From: Ilyonectria destructans
Taxonomy: Eukaryota; Ascomycota; Sordariomycetes; Hypocreales; Nectriaceae
Length of the DNA: 64,000 bases
NCBI GenBank assembly: GCA_020740775.1
Contig: JAHEWK010000015.1
Location: 1,488,001 to 1,552,000 of the forward strand
Direction of reading: 5' to 3'
Shown here piece after piece: positions 37,723 through 48,518 of this stretch. A program made the position numbers and the translations under genes. Each line of letters starts with the position of its first letter. Position 1 is the stretch's first letter. The notes beneath the pieces are model-generated. The model ran no database searches. It saw only the letters and a program-made list of their open reading frames with translations, and was not told the DNA's origin.

Positions 37723-38784
37723 TTATTAAAATTACTATTCTAATTACTATTTTAAATTCTATATAGTTATATTCTTATATAAGTATAATAAGAAACTTAA
37801 TCTATTAATTATAAATCTAATTACAGTTTTTTACCTCTTTTAACTACTAAATATATAACCTCCTCTATAATATCTCTTTATAATTTAATTCCCTTAGGTT
37901 CTTATATTAATTCTTTAGCTATAAGTTAACTAATACTATATTATATATTAGCTGTATAATCTATACTATATAGCTAAAGCTATATAAGCTATTTAAAAAT
38001 ACCTTTTTAGCTGGAGAAATTATCCTACTTTTATAGTTCTAAATTATTATTTTAAGACAGTCTATTTTAGCAGTAATTTAGAATCTTAAATCTATATCTA
38101 AACTAACTAGCTCTTAAATTATATAGCAGCTAAATATAAATAACTGCACTAAATATAATTTGCTAAATTAATTAATTTATACTTTTTTAATATCTTTAAG
38201 TCCGGACTTTTTAGCTGCAATTTATAGCTTTAAAATTAGAGTTAGGTTACTTTAGATTAAGTAGTATAAATTAAAATAGAAGCTATAAGTATAGCTATAA
38301 TTAGAAGATACTATATCAGTCTAAAGAGTAAAATAGAAAGTAGATAGTTAGTTAAGTAGTTAGTTAAGTAGTTAGTTAAGTAGTTAGTTAAGTAATTAGT
38401 TAAGGTATATATAAAAATAAAAAGATAACTAAAGTGAAAAAGGTAAAGCTTATAGAGCTTTTATATCTATTATAATTTTACCTTTTTTAAAATCTAGCTT
38501 TTCTAGTAGATTTAGCTTTTCTAGTAGATTTAGCTTTTTTAAGATTTAGCTTTTTCAGTAAATCTAGCTTTTTTAAGATATAGCTATTTTATAGCTTATT
38601 AAGGTATTAAAAAAGATAACTAATTAGATTAGAAATCTCAATCTATTTAAGTAACTATTAACCTTTAAATAGACTGAGTATATAATCTATATTATTAATA
38701 CTATTATTAGTATTTTTCTTTTTACTATTAAGCTTTTAGTTCCCTCTTTAGGTATATATATACTAGAGTATCTTAACCTCTTAA
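37723..38784 (-). mobile_element. 1.06 kb repeat element, copy 2, inverted
   Basis: Reverse-complement of copy 1 from end to end (5' end at about 38784, 3' end at 37723). The perfect 12-bp duplication TACTTTTTACTA flanks it at 37711-37722 and 38785-38796. Contains about five of the 12-bp units in inverse orientation at about 38346-38403. Confidence 0.8.
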
Positions 38785-40601
38785 TACTTTTTACTATTTT
38801 TTTAAATTTACTTTACTTTTATTTAGTTAATAATTAGTAGTATTAATATAGCAGCTATATTAAAGTTACTATTTTTTTATTTACTAGCTTATATAGATAT
38901 TCCCTATTATACTAACTATATTAAATATAATAAAAAATACAGATATAATAAAATAGTATAAATACTATAAAATAGTAAAAAATAACTTAAGAATATAAAT
39001 TACCTACTTAATATTAATATACTTATCAGTTTTCAGCTTATTTAAATATCTATAAATAGAGAAATTACTAAATAGTAGCTGTTTATATTTTAATTACTAG
39101 CTGCTTTATAGTATATTAATATATTTTAAATTACTACTAAAAATTAAATACTAGCTACTAAATATTAAAAGTAATAATTAGCAGGCTTTTTTATTAGCTG
39201 CTAAAAAAGCTAAATTTATATATTTTTAGTAGTATAGCTTTATTTAGTAAAAGAATATTTAAGTAGTAATATAGAAATTACTTTTAGTATATTAGATATT
39301 AATTTATATTAGTTTTCTTCTATAGTAGCCTAAATAGCTAACTGTAAATATTCTTTAAATAAAAATTAATAAGAAGCAGTCTTATTATTAAAGGTATACT
39401 TAAAAAGCTATTTATATAATAGTTAAAAAATATCTAATTAATAGCTATAATTAGCCTCTATAGTATATTATCTTTTAGGCTTAATATTTAACTATAAAAG
39501 TAAATTCTACTTAAATTTTATTTTATAAAGTAAGTAGTTTAATTAAAGTATTTTAATTAGTTAGTAATTTTATATTTAATAGCTTTATTAGTAAGAATCT
39601 TCTATATTTCTTTTTACTTAATTTAATTATATTTTTATTACTTTTTAATTTTAGTAATTATTTTAAAGTATTACTACTAGTCTTTTTTTAAAGTAGCTAT
39701 AACTTTTTTTTTTCTTTTTCTTATTTTTACTCTATCTTTTTCTTTTTTTTACTTTAGCTAGAGCTAGTAATATAAAAGTAGTAAATAGCTAATATAAGTT
39801 AAGTAAAAAATATCTATATTTTAATATTAAATTAAAGCTCTATATAACGTTTTAGGCTTTTAATATTATATTCTATATTATAATATACCTTTAGATACTT
39901 TTTACTATAAATAAGAAATCTATAGTAATTATATATAAACTTATAGTATATAAATAGACTCTTAATTAGCAGCTTTAAGTTTAATAGTCTATAGTAAAAG
40001 TTATCTTTTAGTAGCTTCTATAAAGTTAAATTAATATATTTAGCTAAAATAGCCTTTTAAATCTTACTATTTATATTAATATACTATACTTAAAGGTAAC
40101 TTCTGAGATTTATTATTATATAGCTATAAATTTAATATATTAAAAATAAATAGCTTATATAATAAATTAGCTAGTTATACTCTTCTTTTATAGCTCTTTT
40201 TATATATTCTTATAAAATTATTAAATTTCTCTCTTTTTATCTTTTTTTTTATCTTTTTTTATTCTTTTTAATTCTAACTTACTTTATTACTCTTTTTTAC
40301 TTAAAAGGTAAAAGTTAAATTAGCTAATTCTACTTATTTTTCTCTCTAGCTAGTATCTCTTTTAAATTTAGCTTTTCTATTTAGTAATTACTATATAAAT
40401 AGAATTATTTCTTTAGGTATAAATTTAATATATTAAGCAGCTTAAAAAGAGAGAGAAATATAAGATATAATAGCAGAAAAAAAAAAAAGTTAATAGTTTA
40501 AAATTAGTAATTTATAACTTCAGGCAGTTTCTACTTACTATACTAATTAATTTTACTTTTCTATAGTATTAAGTTATTATAGTAATCTATATAGACTACT
40601 A

Positions 40602-41636
40602 TTAAGAAGTTAAAATACTCTAGTATATATATACCTAAAGGGGGAATTAAAAGCTTAATAGTAAAAAAGAAACACTAATAATAGTATTAATAATACAGAC
40701 TATATACTTAATCTATTTAAAGGTTAATAGTTTACTTAAATAGACTAAGGTTTTTAGTCTAACTAGTTATTTTTTTTAATATCTTAATAAGCTATAAAAA
40801 TAGCTATATCTTAAAAAAGCTAAATCTATAGAAAAAGCTAGATCTTAAAAAAGGTAAAATTATAATAGATATAAAAGCTCTATAAGCTCTTTTATATTTT
40901 AATTATCTTTTTATTCTTATATATATCTTAACTAACTACTTAACTAACTACTTAACTAACTACTTAACTAACTACTTAATTAACTAAAGATATCTACTTT
41001 CTGCTCTATACTATAGACTAATATAGTTTTTTCTAATTATCAGTATATTTATAGCTTCTCTTTTAATCTCTATTACTTAATTTTAAATAATCTAACTCTT
41101 ATTTTAAGGCTGTAAATTATAGCTAAAAAGTTAGAATTTAAAGATATTATAAAAGTCTAAATTAACTAACTTAATAAGCTTTATTTAGTGTAGTTAATAG
41201 TTTTTAGCTATTATATAATTTAAGAGCTAGTAGGTTAAGATATAGCTTTATAACTTTAAATTACTATAGAGTTAGTCTATTTTAAGGCTTTAATTTAAAA
41301 ATACTAAAGATATATACTTTCTCCAGCAGAAAGAGTATTTATTAATAGCTTATATAGTATTATATAGTCTATATAGCTAATAAATAATATAGTGTTAGTT
41401 AACTTATAGCTAAAGAATTAATAACTATAAGAATTTAAGGGAACTTAATTACCTCTAATAGCAGCTATAAAAAAATAATAGAGGAATATTATAAAGAAGG
41501 TTATATACTTAGTAGTTAGAAGAGGTAAAAAACTGTAATTAAATTTATAATTAATAAATTAAGTCTCTTATTATACTTATATAAGTATATAATATATAAT
41601 TTAAAATAGTAGTTAAAATAGTAATTTTAATAATAA
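40602..41636 (+). mobile_element. 1.03 kb repeat element, copy 3
   Basis: Same orientation and same ends as copy 1 (TTAAGAAGTTAA ... TTTTAATAATAA). The 11-bp duplication ATAGACTACTA flanks it at 40591-40601 and 41637-41647. Holds five 12-bp tandem units at 40928-40987. Confidence 0.8.
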
Positions 41637-41980
41637 ATAGACTACTATAGATCTTATAGTTAGACCTTCTTTTTTACTATTTTAATTTATACTTACTTCT
41701 TTCTAGCTACTTTATATCTATATCTCTATAATATATTATATTAAGCTTTTACCTAAAGTAATAATTATATAATTTACTTTTAGTAGAAAGTATATATTTT
41801 AATTTTAAACTAATTATTAATATTCTATAAGAATAATTATTAGTTTCCCTCTATTAGTAACTATAAACTTACTTTTACTTAAAACTATATTTAAATTTTA
41901 AACTTACTTATTAATCTAAGTATAAAAACCTTTAATACTAAACTTATAATATCTCTATATCTCTATTAATATTTAAATTA

Positions 41981-42042
41981 ATTCTATAGTAATTCTATAG
42001 TAATTCTATAGTAATTCTATAGTAATCTTATAGTAATTCTAT
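41981..42042. repeat. 11-bp minisatellite
   Basis: About 5.6 tandem copies of ATTCTATAGTA, with one variant unit (ATCTTATAGTA). Confidence 0.8.
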
Positions 42043-43071
42043 ACTATATACAGTATAATTATATATTATTTAGACTTTAATAGCTTTTAGCTATTTATAT
42101 AATTTATTTATATATATTTTAATATATATATACTGTAACTATAAATAACCTAAAGTATACTTACTTTTATATAGTAGAGTTAGCTATAATATCTTATTTA
42201 TATATTATAGTAAGTCTTCTTTATTAATAGAGAAATATTAAAAATTAAAGCTAAAATTAAAAATTAAAATTATTACTATAATATAAATAGTATAGTAAAT
42301 AGATATTATAGATTTAGTATTATATAATAGTATATACTTATCTAGTAACTTTTTAGATATACTAAAGTTCTTTTGAGTGAAAAATAGAAATTATTAATAT
42401 TTTACTCTTAAGTTAATTATTCCTACTCTATATCCTACTAGTATTACTATAGCTTTATATATAAAATTAATTATTAGTTATAATATTAATACAATTATTA
42501 AGTCTTAGAATAACTGCAGACTAATAGTTAGAATAGCAGTTCTTTAGTAGAATTAAAGTCAGTATATTAATAGTATATTCCCTTTTTAAATAAAAGAGAA
42601 GGAAAATAGATATTAATTAGGCAGTAGAGGCTTTTTAGAGGAAAAAAGCAGGCTGACTATAAATAGTAGTTAATTTACTGTAACTTAAAGTTTTTTATTT
42701 ATTCTGAATACACTTTAAAAATAACTAAGTCCCACCTATACTATACCTCAACCTAAATACTATAATAACCTCTAATATATTTATTCCTAAAGGTTGTTTA
42801 ATATCACCTTCTGGAAAATTATCTATAGTATTAAGAAAGAGCTATTGCCTTTTCCAGGTCTAATTTTAATCTAACTCGTCTGAATTTCTCCAGAAGATAA
42901 GAGGCAAAATTCAATTAGTAATTATTCAGGCCGTTCTGAATCATCCTTTAAAGAACCATCAATTCCTTCTTAGGTGACTTAAGTTGCTTCCACTAGGTCT
43001 AAAACCTCCCTATGGAGCGAGTATTGTTTAGTAAGGTGAAAGCTAAGATTGTTCAAGATCAGAGTTCAGCC

Positions 43072-43276
43072 TCAAGTATCATATATGGCAGTTATATCGG
43101 AAAGCCGAGAAACGTGGATGGCCTCTTTGAAATCCTCCACAGCTCCGGTGTGCGTGTATCTTTCTCCAAGCTGACTCCCAAGCATGCTCAGAAATGCAGC
43201 TCGCAATGGGTTGACTTCTGGGGTAGTATCCACTGCGCATTGACAAATAAATGATTGAAACTGTCTCATGAGTCAT
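43072..43276 (-). pseudogene. Truncated TPR-repeat fragment (NB-ARC/CHAT-TPR family type)
   Basis: About 65 codons on the minus strand read as one tetratricopeptide unit of the kind repeated in fungal CHAT/NB-ARC-TPR proteins: AVDTTPEVNPLRAAFLSMLGSQLGERYTHTGAVEDFKEAIHVSR, compare the family pattern xxTPxxHPxRAxxLxNLGxxLxxRYxRTGxxxDLxEAIxxxR. It has no start-proximal domain and no further repeat, and it ends close to the A+T-rich block. It appears to be a relic of a larger receptor-like or regulatory gene. Confidence 0.6.
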
Positions 43277-43797
43277 GTATCTTGAGAGACTTTTTATAGA
43301 TCATTGCTACCCGTCCAATGTCCGCTTTTCCGCATCCCCTTAACCGTACGTTTTGTTGTCTATAGCCATAGACATCACAGAGCGGCTACTTTCAAACATA
43401 CGACAACCGATGTAACGAAAATGATCGTCCATAGTAGGCCTCGCCATGTGCTACCAGAGACATAGCTGAACACGTGGGCCAGCTTAGAGTGATTGTAACC
43501 ATTTCTCCATCCAACAACGTCTTGATAATATCTACGCTAAAAATCCCATCACCATCAAAGGTAAAAAAAAAGGTGACTGACTCGTCTACGTTCTAGCACA
43601 GTCCACATTCCTGTGACCCTTCCGCCGCGCTTGAAATAAGGATTTGGCAAATCCATTCCCAGTTCTCGGAAAACAAAGCCAGGAAATCTGAAATCATATC
43701 TATTGCTGTCAAGGATAACAACTTTCATAATCGATTTTGCTATATGTTGAATTCATTCTGGATCACTACCTCTCTCTAGTTCCTGTGAGACTGCGAG
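43277..43797. other. Intergenic region, 3' side of the NLR gene
   Basis: About 520 bp of normal composition. I see no gene or repeat in it. Confidence 0.45.
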
Positions 43798-46700
43798 CTA
43801 TTCCTTTGCTACACTTTCATCTGGCAGCTCTTGACATTCCCTCGCGACCAATTCTTTCTTCCATGTTTCATTCGTCCATGCCCCCTTCCTTTTCCCATCT
43901 AGTCCATCTCGCCAACCCTGGAAAGTCTCATTTTTATTGGTTCTGTTTCTAGGCGGCGGAGGTGCCCCGTCTCCTTCGCTCACTTTGGCAGGAGCTTCGA
44001 TAAACATTTCCTTGACTTTTGTGTACCAGTCGTTAGCAGGAGCTTCGATGTGGATATGATGCGGCTTGCAGAGGCTCCAGTCCGGCGCCTTCTGTTTGTG
44101 CAGTGCGGAATGGCAAGACTTGCAGAGCACCGTGTTTGTGCAATACAAGCATAGGAATGCATGTTTTTCCCGAAGATTTCTCTGATCGATTGAGGTGCCA
44201 CATGCGCTGCAAAGGACACGCAACGGCACGTCTCTGGGCACGTCTCTGGGCACGTCTCTGGGCGCCCTTCGTTTTTTCACAGCTCTCCTTGAACTCGTCG
44301 TCTGGTGCCCCGCCATGGCCGTCATCGTCACAAATGTATTCTCGACTGGCCAGCTCCCGTCGAGTCTGTAAAACTGGCATGTGGCTGCAATCCGTGCCTC
44401 ATCGTCGAGCCCCAAGAGTGCAAGCAACTTGGCAAGCACCTGCAAGCTTGGTTTGTCGTTGGCGACTTGGTCATCTTTCAAGGCGTTAACGCAAGCCATG
44501 AAGATTGTGTCGGTACGGGTCTTGAACTCCGCCGTAGGTCCCAGGTCGCGATCCATGATGGCCAAAGGAATGCTGATGTACGACAGCTCGGCCTGGAAAT
44601 TCGGGACTTGACCCTGGACCTTTTGCAGAAGCTCCTTAAGCTTGCCTCGTGTCACCTCCTTGGCGGTCAGCATCTCGTCTGCGTCGCCGGTGGAGGCGAG
44701 TCGGAATTCCTCCAGGAGGATATCTGCCATCTGCCAACTGGCCCCGGTGATGGCCTCGATGTCTGCCCACACTCTTGGTTTGAGCGCCTCTTCCAGGAGT
44801 TTCCGCACGTCATCGGGCTTCTGCTCATATTCTCCAAAACGTCGAAGACACGCCGCCCGTGAGACACGTATTGAGTTCAGCGGCAGAGTCGCTGTGTCGG
44901 TTTCGGAATCTTGGATTATCTTGTCGTATTTCGCCATCAGGTCCTCTAGGTATTTCGACTTCGTGAGATGCTTTCCAGCGAGTTGAAGTAACTCGTGCGT
45001 CTCCGCCGAGCAGTCCGTGGCCAGTTGCTTCTCAGGGGCAACATTCAGGAGCTCAGCGATTAGACCCCACTCTTTCTGCGTCGCGAGTGCCAAGACCATG
45101 TCGCCAAAATAAATGAGTGTCCTGCGGCGCTTGAGTCTGGTTATGTTCAAGTCCCCAACATGTTTGATGCTGGCCTGGAAAGCTTCCTTCATGTTCAGAT
45201 TGGCTTCCTTCATGTTCAGATTGGCTTCCATCAATGCTTTCAGCTGATACATCATGTTCAACTTCTCATCTCGCTTCTTGTCGGGTGGCTTCTTGCAGTT
45301 TGCAACTTCGATTGCATTTCTAAAAGCGTCAAGAGCGTTTTGGAATTCTTTGTTGCGGTCCGTGGAGTTATCCTTCTCCTCCGCCCAGCCAAAGTAGGTG
45401 CGTCCCATCCTGATACGTATGTCGAACTCCGCATTTCTGCCTTCTACCAGTTTCACTCCCTCTTGAACGTCGTCAATGGCTTCTTTGTAGTGATGATCGA
45501 ACCGGAAGGCCATAGAACGGCCTAAGAGCCGCTTTGCCTCTCTCTTTGTGTCTCTTTTCTGATCCGCTTTGCTTTTCTTGACTGCATTTCCGTCATTTAT
45601 TCCTCCTCCTCCCTGGCCTGACTTTCCGACCCCATCGTTTTTTCCCCCCGAGACTGGCTTTTTGGCCTCGTTCAAGGTCTCATCAAATGCATTTGAGACA
45701 AATTTGATTTGCTGGGAAATTTTGTCCTGTTTGTCTTTCCCTTTGTCCTCCGCACAGTCACCGAAGCCAGTCTTCTCTATCTCTTTCCATTGCGACTTCT
45801 GCGGGTGGTTTTCTGTGCCTTTCGAATCGAGAATTGCCTGATGGGCCAGTCGAAATGAGGTATATGCCTCGCGGGGAGTGTTGCAAGTCCACCAGATGTC
45901 GACATGCCTCAAAGCAAGATGTCCATGAAAATTCGATGTGTACTTCTTCAAGCTTTTGACTTGGGCTTTTTCTGGATCTTTACTCTTCTGGGGCCCTTCG
46001 GATGTGGGCTTCTTCTCTCCTGCCTTGTGCAGAAAGCGACTGACATCATTCAAGGTAGATTTCCCGAAGATCGAAGGAGCGGAAACCCGGTCGACATCAA
46101 TCGCATTTTGCACCCGCCTCAGTGCCCGATCATTGTCGAGGACTTGGAGTATCGTAGAGACAACAATAGACAGTTCCGTATGGTGATCCAGTATCTTATT
46201 AGCCTCAAGACTTTCCAGGTGCTCGAGCCAGAACGATGACGCGTATGAAATCAGCTCGTTGTGGGCGGAGGTTTCTTCATCCTCCATAGCGAGAATGCTC
46301 CCAATCATTCTGAACATCAACACGCGGGAGTCGTAGTTGAGATGTTTGTCTGTCATCGACTTTGCGTACTCGTCGCGATAAAATGTCCGAAGAGATGCAG
46401 CTGCAAAACCAAGCAAGCTACTTTCGTCATTGTCATCGTCCTCCGAGACCTGATCGGCCTGCCTATAGTCTCGGCGGACGTCTGCAGTGAGGGAGAGCAT
46501 TCTATACATGGCTGTTAAGATTTTCCCAGTTCATCGGCACCATCTTGAGGACTTTCTCTTACCGAGACAATGGGCTGTTCCATTCCTTCCATTCGTTCTC
46601 GATGTTGAGATCGGCCATGTTCTCGATGTCGTGATCGGCCATGTTCTCTGCCTTCCGCATCTCTGGCCATTCAGAAACCAGCTTCAAGAGATGTTTCGCT

Positions 46701-48518
46701 GCTCCGAGGGTAATGAGACCCTTCGACCAAGTCAGCCACGTCCAGACGCACTGGAGCTGTTTTGTCCGTCTTGTTGATTTCCCAATGATGCACTCCAAGA
46801 ACATAGCTTTTTGCACCTCCTTGGTGCTTCTTGCTATCTGGGGGTCGAAAAGGTTTTTGCTGAAAAGGTTGAGGGCGTTAAGGACGTAGAGAAAGCCTGC
46901 TCAACGTCAGTATGTGAAGAGTGGGTGACTCAGACAATGAAACAGCGAGGAGACGCACTGTCGGCGTTTTTGCAAATGGTATTAACAATTCTGTCTTTGC
47001 GACTTTCGGTGCGTCGCTGGAGATTGGCGAAAGTGTGTAGACGAGCATGGGCGAAGAGTCGCAGGTCTTGTTGAAGTTCGACATCGGACCTTTCGATGGC
47101 GAAATCCTGTCCGAACAGGTTTTTCTCCTGGGTAACGAGTACGAATCGACTTTGCGCATACTTTTCGTAAACGGCTTTGATCCTTTCATGGACATTTTTG
47201 CTCTGGTCGATCCCATCGAGAACCAGATACAGATTTCTGTCCGCGAAAACAGTCTTCTCGAGAGACTCTTCAGTTCGATCATTGTCAACGGAGAGTTCCA
47301 TAAGCTTCCTGCGGAAGCTCTCATCCTCTTCGGCGATCTGAATGGCACAGAATGAAAGCATGTCTCGAAAGGACCACGTATTTCCGTAGTCGTCACCGAA
47401 ACTGAAATGGACCGCATCGGACCTGGCATTTTCGTTCTGGAGTCTGTACTTCAACAGGCCGAAGATGTGGAGTGCCAGCATGCTTCGTCCCGTCCCATCG
47501 TTGCCTGCGATGCGGACGGCACGAATAGGGTTCTTAGGGTCGCTTTTCAGCAATCCACTCAAATGCTCATGTCCATCAACCCACACGCAGGTTCCGGGGA
47601 CAAAGCAGCTTTGCATCTCGTTCAGTCGGTGCCTCGGAGACACACGATCCCCAGTTGATAGCCAGTCCAGAACGCCTTCGAGGATTCTGAAGTTGCGACT
47701 TGCCGAGTCGGTGCCACTGTTCGGCCACCGTTGGACACTGGCGCGCATTGTCTGCTCGGAGTATCCCCGACCTTCTGTATGTCGTGTCATTGCCGTTCTC
47801 TGCATGTCCATCAGGTCGGATAACCTGCTGTAGATCATGTGCGTCACGCCAGTCAGTTCCTTCAAATCTCTGCTCGATTCGGTCACTGTGCCAAGTGTGG
47901 CCACAATTACACTACACTCGAGATCGTTGATTCGGTTGTTGAACTCGGTGTATGAGTCTGCAAGCCCTCCATCCTTTCCAAATAATCCCTTGCCAAAGGC
48001 AATGAATCTACCCTTTCTGACGTAGTGATCGGTGTGTTCGATGAGTCCAGAATTGCTACGAAGACCCTCGTGAGTGGGACTTGAAAGGCGTGCTGCTGGG
48101 GCATCCTCTTCTCCAGCAAAGCGAGCCTCTCGAAGAAGAATTGGATGGTCTGATAGAAGGTCTCGATCTGGTCCAGCTTGTCCGTCACACTTCCGCAGCC
48201 TCCCAAGACAAGAGTGAGTGCTTGCGAAATAGCGGATGCGGGCGGGTAGATGTTGCTCAAGATGCTACCGACGGGCTGAACAGCAACCTGGGCTGTCTGG
48301 CAGGCTGCTCCCAGCGATATTCGGATCCGATCCAACAAACCCCCATCGTGTCGCTGAAGTTTGAATTTATTCAACGCTTCGAGTCGGTCATTGGCCAAGG
48401 CAGTTGCATCACGACCTGATATTATCTTGCGTTCGTCGTCCTTGTCATGATTGTATTTGGTCACCGCTAAGTTCCAGAGGCGGGCGGGCTCGACATCGCC
48501 TGTGGGATTCGAGCTCAT
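43798..48518 (-). CDS. NLR-like STAND protein: Goodbye-like domain, NACHT NTPase, helical region, zinc-binding C-terminus (apparent frameshift)
   Basis: Fungal NOD-like-receptor-type gene, the class linked to non-self recognition and regulated cell death. Model: 48518-about 48049, frame change, 48048-46959, 46896-46563, 46501-43798; about 1,530 residues in all. The N-terminal about 190 residues resemble the fungal STAND 'Goodbye' domain (FERLALLEKRMP...LTRVFVAIL, then GLIEHTDHYVRKGRFIAFGKGLFGKDGG in another frame). The NACHT-type core has a P-loop GNDGTGRS (Arg for the usual Lys; 47482-47505), Walker B LYLVLDGID and a VLVTQ strand. A roughly 900-residue C-terminal part is mostly helical, with TPR-like stretches (AKRLLGRSMAFRFDHHYKEAIDDVQEGVKL). 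It ends in a CSAC..CLYC..CKSC..CKPHHIH zinc-binding module seen at the C-terminus of related proteins. One base appears missing near 48049; this is either a real lesion or a sequence error. Three short in-frame tandem duplications occur. Confidence 0.75.
44227..44262 (-). repeat. Three 12-bp tandem units within the NLR coding region
   Basis: Three identical units (plus strand CACGTCTCTGGG) encode R-D-V-P three times, just before the zinc-binding module. Confidence 0.85.
45183..45230 (-). repeat. Two 21-bp tandem units within the NLR coding region
   Basis: A 21-bp unit occurs twice in tandem and encodes M-K-E-A-N-L-N twice, in the helical region. Confidence 0.8.
46595..46642 (-). repeat. Two 24-bp tandem units within the NLR coding region
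   Basis: Imperfect 24-bp units encode ENMADHDI and ENMADLNI, at the end of exon 46896-46563. Confidence 0.75.

Larger units (their letters stand above)
26195..42900. repeat. RIP-mutated A+T-rich block of nested transposable elements
   Basis: About 16.7 kb dominated by A, T and TpA steps, with no long open frame in any frame. The surviving C residues sit mostly in CpT or before G-poor contexts and CpA is rare, as expected after RIP (CpA to TpA on both strands). It contains an 8.3 kb LTR element and three copies of a 1.03-1.07 kb element, annotated separately. The parts at about 26195-27168, 35497-37710, 38797-40590 and 41648-42900 contain no motif I can name. Confidence 0.8.

Noticed and set aside
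27827..41636. Copies 1 and 3 of the 1.07 kb repeat as the two LTRs of a 13.8 kb retrotransposon
   Set aside because: Each copy has its own private 11-13 bp target duplication, copy 2 is inverted, and true 184-bp LTRs with an AGAAC duplication bound the gypsy element that contains copy 1.
26195..42900. Centromere or mitochondrial insertion as explanation of the A+T-rich block
   Set aside because: Legible gypsy RT, LTRs and transition-only LTR differences explain it as RIP-mutated transposons; no mitochondrial gene motif is seen.
43012..43254. 80-codon plus-strand open frame
   Set aside because: It is antisense to the recognisable TPR unit on the minus strand.
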